Shown in pieces: positions 1 through 5,285 of a stretch of 5,285 bases of DNA (the first letter of the stretch is position 1; the number at the start of each line of letters is the position of its first letter). Source of the DNA: an uncultured Duganella sp. (lineage in GTDB: Bacteria > Pseudomonadota > Gammaproteobacteria > Burkholderiales > Burkholderiaceae); assembly GCA_946482635.1 (NCBI GenBank), contig CAMLSG010000291.1, positions 1 to 5,285 of the forward strand. Direction: 5' to 3'. The notes beneath the pieces are model-generated. The model was not told where the DNA came from. It saw only the letters and a list, made by a program, of their open reading frames with translations, and searched no databases. Made by a program: the position numbers and the translations under genes.

Positions 1-874
1 CGATCGGCAGGCCCATCTGGCGGGCGATATGGCCGGCGCAGATATTGCCGAAATTGCCCGATGGGACGGTGAACGACACCTTTTGCTCATTGGTCCTGGT
101 TGCGGCGAGGTAGCCGCGGAAGTAGTACACCACCTGTGCCACCACGCGGGCCCAGTTGATCGAGTTCACGGTGCCGATCTTGTGGCGGGCCTTGAATTCC
201 AGGTCGTTCGACACGGCCTTGACCATGTCCTGGCAATCGTCGAACACGCCTTCTACTGCGATATTGAAGATGTTGGGGTCCTGCAGGCTGAACATCTGGG
301 CGGTCTGGAAGGCGCTCATCTTCTTGTGCGGCGACAGCATGAAGACTTTGATGCCTTTTTTGCCACGCATCGCATATTCGGCAGCGCTGCCGGTATCGCC
401 GGAGGTAGCGCCGAAGATGTTCAGTTGCGCGTCCTGCTTGGCCAGCGCGTACTCGAACAGGTTGCCGAGCAATTGCATCGCCATATCCTTGAAGGCCAGC
501 GTCGGACCATTGGACAGGGATTGCAGCACGAGTTTCTTGCCGTCGGTTTCTTCCAGCACGCGCAGCGGCGTGATGTCGGCGGCATTTTCGCCTTCGCGCA
601 CGTTACGGTACACGTCGGCGGTATAGGTTTTCTTGGCCAGGGCGCGCAGGTCGGCTTCTGGGATATCGCCTGCGAACTTTTTCAGGATTTCTACTGCCAG
701 GTCAGCGTAGCTCAGGTGACGCCACTTGTTCAGCTCCTCGCCGGTAACTTGCGGGTATTCGACTGGCAGGTACAGGCCGCCGTCTGGCGCCAGACCACCC
801 AGGAGGATGTCGGAAAATTGCTGGAGGGAGTGCGATGCAGCCGACGCGTCGGCCCGGGTAGACACGTATTGCAT
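1..874 (-). CDS. thrC: Threonine synthase, N-terminal part (runs off left edge)
   Basis: PLP enzyme that converts O-phospho-L-homoserine to L-threonine and phosphate, the last step of threonine synthesis, in the cytosol. The reading frame is open from the ATG at 874 to the window edge (291 codons). Beta- and gammaproteobacterial enzymes of this long type have roughly 430-480 residues, so about a third is missing. The start MQYVSTRADA followed by DILLGGLAPDGGLYLP (about residues 22-37) is the usual N-terminal signature. The PLP-binding lysine is Lys129 in the motif LAFKDMAMQ. The glycine-rich phosphate-binding motif FGATSGDTGSAA lies at about 154-165, and the motif FTVPSGNFGN at about 268-277. 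The start is chosen because it matches the family N-terminus; a GTG 36 bases further upstream is in frame but directly preceded by stops. The Shine-Dalgarno is weak. The gene has its own promoter and lies downstream of a serine/threonine degradation operon rather than directly after hom. I see no frameshift. Confidence 0.96.
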   Translation of the reverse strand, partial: MQYVSTRADASAASHSLQQFSDILLGGLAPDGGLYLPVEYPQVTGEELNKWRHLSYADLAVEILKKFAGDIPEADLRALAKKTYTADVYRNVREGENAADITPLRVLEETDGKKLVLQSLSNGPTLAFKDMAMQLLGNLFEYALAKQDAQLNIFGATSGDTGSAAEYAMRGKKGIKVFMLSPHKKMSAFQTAQMFSLQDPNIFNIAVEGVFDDCQDMVKAVSNDLEFKARHKIGTVNSINWARVVAQVVYYFRGYLAATRTNEQKVSFTVPSGNFGNICAGHIARQMGLPI

Positions 875-912
875 AAAGTAGAAAGTCCGGTGGCAGGTGA
901 AAACGGACACCT

Positions 913-942
913 ATTATAGTCTGGCCGGAGTTTCTTTGTGAA
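913..942 (-). promoter_or_regulatory. Predicted sigma-70 promoter of thrC
   Basis: On the minus strand a perfect TATAAT -10 box (918-913) is preceded, after an 18-bp spacer, by TTCACA (942-937), which matches the -35 consensus at five of six positions. Transcription would begin near 906 and give a leader of about 30 bases before the thrC ATG at 874. The promoter lies beyond the hairpin that follows sdaA, so thrC is probably transcribed independently of the upstream operon. No attenuator-like leader peptide is visible in so short a leader. The boxes are seen directly; activity is inferred. Confidence 0.7.
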
Positions 943-972
943 TTAAGCCAGTTTTTGAAATTTTCTATCGAA

Positions 973-987
973 AACCGGTAAACCGGT
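973..987. repeat. Tandem AACCGGT repeat beside the hairpin
   Basis: The heptamer AACCGGT occurs at 973-979 and again at 981-987, an 8-base period, and each copy contains the self-complementary ACCGGT. The second copy overlaps the left arm of the terminator hairpin. On the minus strand it supplies the interrupted T-rich tail after the hairpin. No function is known to me; it may be part of the same intergenic element. Confidence 0.45.
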
Positions 988-1011
988 GCCTGACCCACGG
1001 GGTCAGGCACC
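985..1011 (-). terminator. Strong hairpin after sdaA, probable terminator
   Basis: The arms GGTGCCTGACCC (985-996) and GGGTCAGGCACC (1000-1011) are perfectly complementary over 12 bp with a 3-base loop. The hairpin begins 22 bases after the sdaA stop. On the minus-strand RNA it is followed by GGUUUACCGGUUUUC, an interrupted rather than continuous U tract, so it is an imperfect intrinsic terminator. Being almost symmetrical, it could also act in the other direction, but no plus-strand gene ends here. Short GTGCCTGAC-type palindromes recur between genes in Oxalobacteraceae as I recall them, so it may also be a copy of a dispersed intergenic repeat. It separates sdaA from the thrC promoter. Confidence 0.7.
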
Positions 1012-1032
1012 TCGGCCCGCGACCGCCGCGTT

Positions 1033-2412
1033 CTAGCAGGCAGCGTGATTCACCGACACGACGTGAATTGCCAGGCCGCCCAACGAAGTCTCTTTGTACT
1101 TGGCCTGCATGTCGGCGCCGGTCTGGCGCATCGTTTCAATCACGTTATCCAGGGTGACGAAGTGAGTGCCATCGCCCTTCATGGCCAGCGACGCAGCGGT
1201 AATCGCCTTCACCGCGCCCATGCCATTGCGTTCGATGCAGGGAATCTGCACCAGGCCGCCGATCGGGTCGCAGGTCATGCCCAGGTGATGTTCGATGCCG
1301 ATTTCCGCCGCATTCTCGATCTGCGCGTTGCTGCCTCCGAGTGCTGCCACCAGGCCTGCAGCCGCCATCGCGCAAGCCACGCCGACTTCACCTTGGCAGC
1401 CCACTTCGGCGCCAGAGATCGAAGCGTTACGCTTGCACAGCATGCCAATCGCCGCAGCGGTCAGCAAAAACGCGCGCACGCCGGAAACCGGGTCGACCGG
1501 TTTGCAGTCTTCCGCATAGTATTTCAGCACAGCGGGAATGATGCCTGCGGCGCCATTTGTAGGCGCCGTTACAACACGTCCGCCCGCTGCGTTCTCTTCA
1601 TTGACCGCCATCGCGTACAAACTCACGCCATTCAGCGCATCGTGTGGAAGCTGGTTGGCGCGGTCGCCGCCTTGCGCCTGGCGCCACAAATCAGCCGCCC
1701 GGCGCTTGACGTTCAGGCCGCCCGGCAGTTGGCCGCGCGTCTCCAGGCCGTGCTGGATGCAGTCGCGCATCACGTGCCAGATGCGGTCCATGCCTTCGTT
1801 GAGCTCAGCCTCGCTGATGCGGGTCAGCTCATTAGCGCGCAGCATCTGAGGAATGGTCTTGCCGCTGCTGACGCCATGCCCCAGCAGTTCAGCCATGGTG
1901 TTGAATGGGTACGGCAGGCGAACGGCTGGCTTGCCGTCGGTGGCCGCCTCTTCGCCTTCGGCGCGAATGAAGCCGCCACCGACCGAATAGTAAATCTTGG
2001 AAACCGAACTGCCGTCCGCGCGGGTCAAGGTAAAGCGCATGCCGTTCGGATGCTCCGGCAGGTTCTCTGCCATATGGAATACGAGGTGCTGTTTGCGAGT
2101 GAACGGAATGAGCTTCTCGCCCAGCAGGCGCAGCTCGCCGTCAACATCGGCAGCAGCCAGCATATCGTCCACTGCATCAGGGTCGACGCCTTGCGGCGTT
2201 TCGCCCATCAGGCCAAGCAGCACGGCCTTGTCGGTGCCGTGGCCGACACCGGTCAACGCCAACGAACCGAACAACTCGGCCGTCACAGAGCTGACATCGT
2301 CCAATGGACTGTTTTCGACCAGGAAGCGGCGCGCCGCCACCATTGGTCCCACCGTATGCGAACTTGATGGGCCAATGCCAATCTTGAATAAGTCGAAAAC
2401 ACTCATGTCCAT
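1033..2412 (-). CDS. sdaA: L-serine ammonia-lyase (iron-sulfur L-serine dehydratase)
   Basis: Cytosolic [4Fe-4S] enzyme that deaminates L-serine to pyruvate and ammonia. The protein has 459 residues, the usual length for the single-chain type. The N-terminal beta domain carries the signature IGIGPSSSHTVGP (residues 11-23). The C-terminal alpha domain contains APTNGAAGIIPAVL (283-296), GAEVGCQGEVG (334-344) and CDPIGGLVQIPC (381-392). Cys339, Cys381 and Cys392 are the expected cluster ligands; their spacing (42 and 11) equals that of the Legionella pneumophila enzyme (343, 385, 396). The chain ends in Cys459, like the Legionella enzyme, whose terminal cysteine reaches into the active site and occupies the cluster before serine binds. 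Two in-frame ATGs lie 6 bases apart (2412 and 2406); the first is 9 bases from an AGAGAGAGA stretch and is preferred, though E. coli SdaA aligns to the second. Its start lies 20 bp after the tdh stop, so it is the last gene of the kbl-tdh-sdaA operon, where it would drain serine formed from glycine. Confidence 0.97.
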   Translation of the reverse strand: MDMSVFDLFKIGIGPSSSHTVGPMVAARRFLVENSPLDDVSSVTAELFGSLALTGVGHGTDKAVLLGLMGETPQGVDPDAVDDMLAAADVDGELRLLGEKLIPFTRKQHLVFHMAENLPEHPNGMRFTLTRADGSSVSKIYYSVGGGFIRAEGEEAATDGKPAVRLPYPFNTMAELLGHGVSSGKTIPQMLRANELTRISEAELNEGMDRIWHVMRDCIQHGLETRGQLPGGLNVKRRAADLWRQAQGGDRANQLPHDALNGVSLYAMAVNEENAAGGRVVTAPTNGAAGIIPAVLKYYAEDCKPVDPVSGVRAFLLTAAAIGMLCKRNASISGAEVGCQGEVGVACAMAAAGLVAALGGSNAQIENAAEIGIEHHLGMTCDPIGGLVQIPCIERNGMGAVKAITAASLAMKGDGTHFVTLDNVIETMRQTGADMQAKYKETSLGGLAIHVVSVNHAAC

Positions 2413-2432
2413 TGTTGCTTGTCTCTCTCTGG

Positions 2433-3395
2433 TTATGCGGCCTCGCTGAGGCTCACGTCAATATTCTCCAGCATGTCCTTCACCATCTCTTCCACGCCGA
2501 TCTTCGCTTTCCAGTTCCAGTCCGCAGTGGCCTTGGAATCATCCAGGCTACGTGGCCAGCTGTCGGCGATGGCCTGGCGGCTGTCCGGCGTGTAGGCGAT
2601 CTTGAAGTCAGGCAGTGCGCGGGTAATCGCTGCAGCCAGTTCTTCCGGGTTGAAGGAAACGCCGGCGACATTGTACGACGAACGAATCTTGATTTGTGAA
2701 GCGGGAGCGTCCATCAATTCAATGGTTGCGCGAATCGCGTCGGGCATGTAGATCATCGGCAGCGTGGTCTTCGGGCCAAGGAAGCAATCGTAGCGTTCAC
2801 CGCGCAGCGCGGCGTGGAAAATCGCGATTGCGTAGTCGGTGGTGCCGCCGCCTGGAGGCGATTTGAAGCTGATGATGCCTGGGTAGCGAATCGAACGCAC
2901 GTCCACGCCATACTTCAGGAAGTAGTATTCGCACAGTCGTTCGCCGGCCAGCTTGGAAATGCCGTAAATCGTGGTCGGGTCCATCACGGTGTACTGCGGG
3001 GTGTTCTCGGCTGGCGTGTTCGGGCCGAAAGCAGCAATCGACGATGGCCAGAAGATACGCAGCGGCTTGCCCTGCTCGCCGCGCTCGCGCGCAACTTCCA
3101 GGATGTTCAGCAGGCCGTCCATGTTCAGGTCCCACGCCTTCAGCGGAGCCGCCTCGCCGGTGGCGGACAGCATTGCAGCCAGCTGGTACACCTGGGTGAT
3201 GCCTTCGGCAGCCACCAGTGCTTCCAGTGCTGACTTGTCCATCACGTTCAGCACCTGGTAGCGGGCTGCGTTGTACTTGTTGACCGGGCTGATGTCGGTG
3301 GCGATGACGTTCTGTTCGCCGTGCTGTTTTGCCAGCGCTTCCACCAGTTCACTACCGATTTGGCCGTTGGCGCCGATGACGAGGATGCGTTCCAT
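2433..3395 (-). CDS. tdh: L-threonine 3-dehydrogenase, short-chain (epimerase-like) type
   Basis: NAD-dependent oxidation of L-threonine to 2-amino-3-ketobutyrate in the cytosol. The 320-residue protein is an extended short-chain dehydrogenase of the NAD-dependent epimerase/dehydratase fold. It has a GxxGxxG nucleotide-binding motif at 8-14 (GANGQIG), Asp34 at the end of the second strand (favouring NAD over NADP), Ser118/Ser119 in FWPSSIAAFG and the catalytic pair Tyr144/Lys148 in YGISK. The stretch RYPGIISFKSPPGGGTTDYA (170-189) is characteristic of the short-chain threonine dehydrogenases described from Flavobacterium and Cupriavidus, and separates them from sugar epimerases. It is unrelated to the zinc-dependent Tdh of E. 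coli. A good ribosome site, AGGTAGGA, precedes the ATG. It lies 21 bp after kbl and 20 bp before sdaA; the adjacent ligase, which consumes its unstable product, strongly supports the substrate assignment. Annotation pipelines often label such genes only as NAD-dependent epimerase. Confidence 0.93.
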   Translation of the reverse strand: MERILVIGANGQIGSELVEALAKQHGEQNVIATDISPVNKYNAARYQVLNVMDKSALEALVAAEGITQVYQLAAMLSATGEAAPLKAWDLNMDGLLNILEVARERGEQGKPLRIFWPSSIAAFGPNTPAENTPQYTVMDPTTIYGISKLAGERLCEYYFLKYGVDVRSIRYPGIISFKSPPGGGTTDYAIAIFHAALRGERYDCFLGPKTTLPMIYMPDAIRATIELMDAPASQIKIRSSYNVAGVSFNPEELAAAITRALPDFKIAYTPDSRQAIADSWPRSLDDSKATADWNWKAKIGVEEMVKDMLENIDVSLSEAA

Positions 3396-3416
3396 GATTC
3401 CTACCTGTTTTCCTGA

Positions 3417-4619
3417 TTAGTTCTTGATGATGCCCAGCTCTTTGCCGGCTTGTTCGAATGCTGCGAGGACCTTATCCAACTGTTCGCGGGTATGGGCGGC
3501 GGAGAGCTGCACGCGCACACGCGCCTGGCCCATCGGCACCACCGGATAGAAGAAGCCCGACAGCAGCACGCCCAGCTCATACATGCGGGCAGCAAACTTC
3601 TGCGCCACCGGCGCTTCAAACAGCATCACTGGCACGACAGGATGGGTGCCTGGCTTGATGGTGAAGCCGATACGCTCGATCTCCTTGCGGAAGTAGGCTG
3701 TGTTTTCGTGCAGGCGGTCGCGCAGTTCGGTCGAAGCGGACAGGCGCTTCAGCACTTCCAGCGAGGCGCCGGCAATGGCCGGAGCCAGAGTATTCGAGAA
3801 CAGGTAAGGACGCGATTTCTGGCGCAGGGTGTCGATCACTTCCTTGCGGCCGGAGGTGAAGCCGCCCATCGCGCCGCCCAGGGCCTTGCCCAGGGTGCCG
3901 GTGATGATGTCGATCTTGCCCAGCACGTTGTGGTGTTCGTGGGTGCCGCGGCCGGTCTTGCCCATGAAGCCGGAAGCGTGGCATTCGTCGATCATGACCA
4001 GGGCGCCGTATTTCTCGGCCAGCTCAACAATCTTGTCCAGTTGCGCAATGGTGCCGTCCATCGAGAACACGCCGTCGGTCACGATGACTTTATGGCGCTT
4101 GTCGGCGGCTGCCTGCAGTTGCTTTTCCAGGTCGGCCATGTCGTTGTGGGCGTAGCGGAAGCGCGCAGCCTTGCACAGGCGGATGCCGTCGATGATCGAT
4201 GCGTGGTTCAGCGCGTCGGAGATGATCGCGTCGTTTTCATCGAACAAAGGCTCGAATACGCCGCCGTTGGCGTCAAATGCCGCCGCGTACAGGATGGTGT
4301 CTTCGGTGCCCAGGAATTCGGAGATCGCCTTTTCCAGTTGCTTGTGCACGGTCTGGGTGCCGCAAATGAAACGCACCGAGGACAGGCCGTAGCCGTACTT
4401 CTCGGTTGCCGCGATGGAGGCCTGCGCCACCCATTCCTGGCCCGACAGGCCCAGGTAGTTGTTGGCGCACATATTGATCAGGGTACGACCGTCTTCCGAC
4501 TGAACTTCGCTGCCCTGGCGGGAAGCAATCACGCGCTCAGGTTTATACAGGCCGTCATTGCGCAGCTTTTCCAGGTTCTGTTGCAGGCCGGTGTAAAACG
4601 CATTCGTCGCTTGGCTCAT
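3417..4619 (-). CDS. kbl: 2-amino-3-ketobutyrate CoA ligase (glycine C-acetyltransferase)
   Basis: PLP enzyme of the alpha-oxoamine synthase family. In the catabolic direction it cleaves 2-amino-3-ketobutyrate with CoA to glycine and acetyl-CoA, the second step of threonine degradation. The 400 residues match the family length (E. coli Kbl is 398). The N-terminal motif INMCANNYLGL (48-58) and SVRFICGTQTVHKQLE (81-96) are typical. The PLP-contacting residues include Asp211 in MIDECHASGFMG and the Schiff-base Lys245 in TGTLGKALGGA, one position from Lys244 of E. coli. Related enzymes (8-amino-7-oxononanoate synthase, serine palmitoyltransferase, 5-aminolevulinate synthase) share the fold, but adjacent tdh and close similarity to Kbl settle the call. 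The ATG at 4619 is preceded by AGAGGA with 5-base spacing. It is the first gene of the operon, divergent from an XRE-cupin regulator, and the intervening operator-like array suggests substrate-controlled transcription. Confidence 0.97.
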   Translation of the reverse strand: MSQATNAFYTGLQQNLEKLRNDGLYKPERVIASRQGSEVQSEDGRTLINMCANNYLGLSGQEWVAQASIAATEKYGYGLSSVRFICGTQTVHKQLEKAISEFLGTEDTILYAAAFDANGGVFEPLFDENDAIISDALNHASIIDGIRLCKAARFRYAHNDMADLEKQLQAAADKRHKVIVTDGVFSMDGTIAQLDKIVELAEKYGALVMIDECHASGFMGKTGRGTHEHHNVLGKIDIITGTLGKALGGAMGGFTSGRKEVIDTLRQKSRPYLFSNTLAPAIAGASLEVLKRLSASTELRDRLHENTAYFRKEIERIGFTIKPGTHPVVPVMLFEAPVAQKFAARMYELGVLLSGFFYPVVPMGQARVRVQLSAAHTREQLDKVLAAFEQAGKELGIIKN

Positions 4620-4633
4620 GGTCGTCCTCTGAT

Positions 4634-4644
4634 GTAAAGTTTAC
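4634..4644. repeat. Small perfect palindrome in the kbl leader
   Basis: GTAAA-G-TTTAC is a perfect inverted repeat with 5-bp arms, 15 bases upstream of the kbl ATG. It lies just upstream of the AGAGGA ribosome site in the predicted leader. It shares the TTTAC half-site of the operator array but not the TATA core or the arm spacing, so it may be a chance AT-rich palindrome or a weak extra site. Confidence 0.35.
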
Positions 4645-4650
4645 TCTTAA

Positions 4651-4664
4651 TTCACTAATACGAC
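4651..4664. promoter_or_regulatory. Degenerate operator-like copy
   Basis: TTCACTAATACGAC keeps the left TTC, the TA of the core and the GA of the right arm, seven of the ten conserved positions of the TTC-N2-TATA-N2-GAA pattern. It starts 19 bp before the 4670 copy, one base off the 20-bp register of the others. It is the weakest member, and may be a chance match. Confidence 0.4.
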
Positions 4665-4680
4665 TGGAATTCACTATATT
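4651..4680 (+). promoter_or_regulatory. Candidate promoter of the XRE-cupin gene
   Basis: TTCACT (4651-4656) and TATATT (4675-4680) are separated by 18 bp and match the consensus boxes at four and five of six positions. Transcription would start near 4687. The boxes overlap two operator-like copies, which implies autoregulation. A second TATATT at 4715-4720 is an alternative -10 box that would give an almost leaderless message. Confidence 0.4.
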
Positions 4681-4683
4681 GAA
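4655..4683 (-). promoter_or_regulatory. Candidate promoter of the kbl-tdh-sdaA operon
   Basis: On the minus strand TTCAAT (4683-4678) and TATTAG (4660-4655) are 17 bp apart and match the sigma-70 boxes at three and four of six positions. It is a weak promoter by sequence, in the right place to give a leader of about 30 bases before kbl. The -35 box is the right part of the 4670 palindrome and the -10 box lies in the degenerate 4651 copy, so a bound regulator would block it. Other AT-rich hexamers nearby could serve instead. Confidence 0.4.
4670..4683. promoter_or_regulatory. Operator-like palindrome, copy 1
   Basis: TTCACTATATTGAA has arms TTCA/TGAA and equals its own reverse complement at 12 of 14 positions. 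It differs from the 4710 copy at one base. It overlaps the candidate -35 box of kbl and the candidate -10 box of the regulator gene, so it is the best placed site for controlling both directions. Binding by the adjacent XRE-cupin protein is inferred from position and symmetry. Confidence 0.65.
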
Positions 4684-4689
4684 CGTAAA

Positions 4690-4703
4690 TTCGATATACG
4701 GAA
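4690..4703. promoter_or_regulatory. Operator-like palindrome, copy 2
   Basis: TTCGATATACGGAA keeps TTC, TATA and GAA in the same places as the copies on either side while the four intervening bases all differ. That is the pattern expected if only those contacts matter. It is 20 bp from each neighbour and is self-complementary at 10 of 14 positions. Confidence 0.55.
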
Positions 4704-4709
4704 TCCTAC

Positions 4710-4723
4710 TTTACTATATTGAA
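4710..4723. promoter_or_regulatory. Operator-like palindrome, copy 3
   Basis: TTTACTATATTGAA matches the 4670 copy at 13 of 14 bases, and the match runs one base further into a shared C. It ends 10 bases before the GTG start of the regulator, and would lie over the start codon if translation began at the upstream TTG (4719). A protein bound here could block initiation of the regulator's own transcript. Confidence 0.6.
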
Positions 4724-4733
4724 CTCTGCAAGC

Positions 4734-5285
4734 GTGAAGCCGAACATTTCCACCAACGCCCCGCCGGAAGTCGGCGCCGCCCTGCAGCGACTGCGCCTGG
4801 CGCGCGGCCTGACGCTGGAAGACCTGTCCCGCATTGCGGGGGTCTCCAAGTCCATGCTATCCCAGATTGAGCGCGAAAAAGCCAATCCGACCATCGCCAT
4901 TACCTGGCGCCTGGCCAATGCACTGGGCGTACCGATCGGCGAACTGCTGTCCGACATCGAGAAGGATGTCGAAACGATAAAGTTGGTGGATGCGCACGAA
5001 ACGCCTACCCTGCCCGGCGCCCACGCCGGCTACGTGCTGCGCATCCTGGGCCCAATGGAATTGGCGGGTAAATACGAGTGGTATGAACTGACCTTGTCTG
5101 CCGGCGGGGAGCTGGTGTCGCAGCCGCACGATCCGGGCACTACCGAGCACCTGACCATCCTGCACGGCTCGATGGAACTCGAAGTCGGCTCCAACAAGAA
5201 GAAGATCAAGCTAGGCGGCACCGCACGCTACGCGGCCGACCTGCATCACGCCATCCGCAATCCAGGCAAGACCGAAGCCAAGGCC
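4734..5285 (+). CDS. XRE-family regulator with cupin domain (runs off right edge)
   Basis: DNA-binding regulator of the XRE helix-turn-helix plus cupin class, probably the ligand-responsive controller of the divergent threonine operon. The open frame has 184 codons and is cut by the window edge; the class usually has 180-200 residues, so little is missing. The helix-turn-helix covers about residues 13-70, with GLTLEDLSRIAGVSKSMLSQ at 25-44 and the recognition part continuing IEREKANPT. A linker of about 30 residues is followed by a cupin barrel from about 100, with QPHDPGTTEHLTILHGSMEL (130-149) carrying candidate metal or ligand residues His132, Glu138 and His139, and His171/His172 in the second cupin motif. 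No ATG exists in the frame after the last upstream stop. GTG at 4734 is preferred, TTG at 4719 is the alternative, and neither has a clear Shine-Dalgarno. Pseudomonas members of this class commonly repress a neighbouring metabolic operon. The effector is unknown; threonine, glycine, serine or aminoketobutyrate are reasonable guesses. Confidence 0.9.
   Translation, partial: MKPNISTNAPPEVGAALQRLRLARGLTLEDLSRIAGVSKSMLSQIEREKANPTIAITWRLANALGVPIGELLSDIEKDVETIKLVDAHETPTLPGAHAGYVLRILGPMELAGKYEWYELTLSAGGELVSQPHDPGTTEHLTILHGSMELEVGSNKKKIKLGGTARYAADLHHAIRNPGKTEAKA

Noticed and set aside
29..919. Long plus-strand open frame (296 codons) opposite thrC
   Set aside because: It is antisense to a clear threonine synthase, its translation is rich in His, Gln and Val with no recognisable domain, and it is explained by the codon bias of the minus-strand gene.
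702..1010. Minus-strand open frame of 102 codons spanning the terminator and the thrC start
   Set aside because: It runs through the hairpin and the thrC promoter and then overlaps thrC in another frame; no ribosome site and no recognisable protein.
1045..2367. Plus-strand open frame of 440 codons opposite sdaA
   Set aside because: It mirrors the conserved sdaA frame. The His/Arg/Ala-rich translation shows no family motifs.
3450..4637. Plus-strand open frame of 395 codons opposite kbl
   Set aside because: Same shadow effect; kbl on the other strand is conserved from end to end with all catalytic residues.
4640..4653. A fifth operator-like copy beginning TTTACT
   Set aside because: Only the left arm matches; the TATA core and GAA arm are missing and the start is 11 bases from the 4651 copy, out of the 20-bp register.
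4620..4733. Riboswitch (glycine type) in the kbl leader
   Set aside because: The leader is too short, at about 30-50 bases from any plausible promoter, and shows none of the conserved glycine aptamer pairing; the palindrome array explains the region better.
4679..4870. Plus-strand open frame starting ATG-less upstream of the regulator in another frame
   Set aside because: It overlaps the operator array and the helix-turn-helix coding sequence out of frame; the regulator frame is clearly the real one.
4706..5221. Minus-strand open frames opposite the XRE-cupin gene
   Set aside because: They are antisense to conserved helix-turn-helix and cupin sequence and have no features of their own.

Overview
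The window looks like a chromosomal segment of a betaproteobacterium, most likely of the Oxalobacteraceae (Janthinobacterium, Massilia or Herbaspirillum type). This rests on the style of the proteins, the moderately high G+C coding sequence and a GGTGCCTGACCC-type intergenic palindrome. The family assignment is inference, since no rRNA or marker gene is present. Everything is ordinary, dense chromosome with no sign of mobile DNA, and no stretch over 300 bases lacks a gene.

Layout, left to right. Positions 1-874 (minus strand) hold the N-terminal 291 codons of threonine synthase (thrC), whose 3' part lies outside the window. Positions 875-1032 are intergenic and hold a well-formed promoter for thrC and a strong hairpin that probably ends the operon to its right. 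Positions 1033-4619 hold three tightly spaced minus-strand genes transcribed in the order kbl (2-amino-3-ketobutyrate CoA ligase), tdh (short-chain-type L-threonine 3-dehydrogenase), sdaA (iron-sulfur L-serine dehydratase), with gaps of only 20-21 bp. Positions 4620-4733 are a divergent control region. Positions 4734-5285 (plus strand) hold the first 184 codons of an XRE-type helix-turn-helix regulator with a cupin sensor domain, cut by the right edge.

How the genes fit together: TDH oxidises L-threonine to 2-amino-3-ketobutyrate, and KBL cleaves that with CoA to glycine and acetyl-CoA. Glycine can be converted to serine by housekeeping enzymes not in this window, and SdaA deaminates serine to pyruvate. 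The operon therefore looks like a threonine/glycine/serine degradation unit, placed head to tail with a threonine-making gene that has its own promoter.

The most interesting element is the 114-bp divergent region. It carries three copies of a TTY-N2-TATA-N2-GAA palindrome whose starts are exactly 20 bp apart (4670, 4690, 4710), plus a degenerate fourth copy 19 bp further left (4651). They overlap the predicted promoters in both directions. I infer that this is the operator array of the XRE-cupin regulator, acting on the threonine operon and on its own gene. I know of no described system with exactly this arrangement, but novelty cannot be established from the sequence alone.
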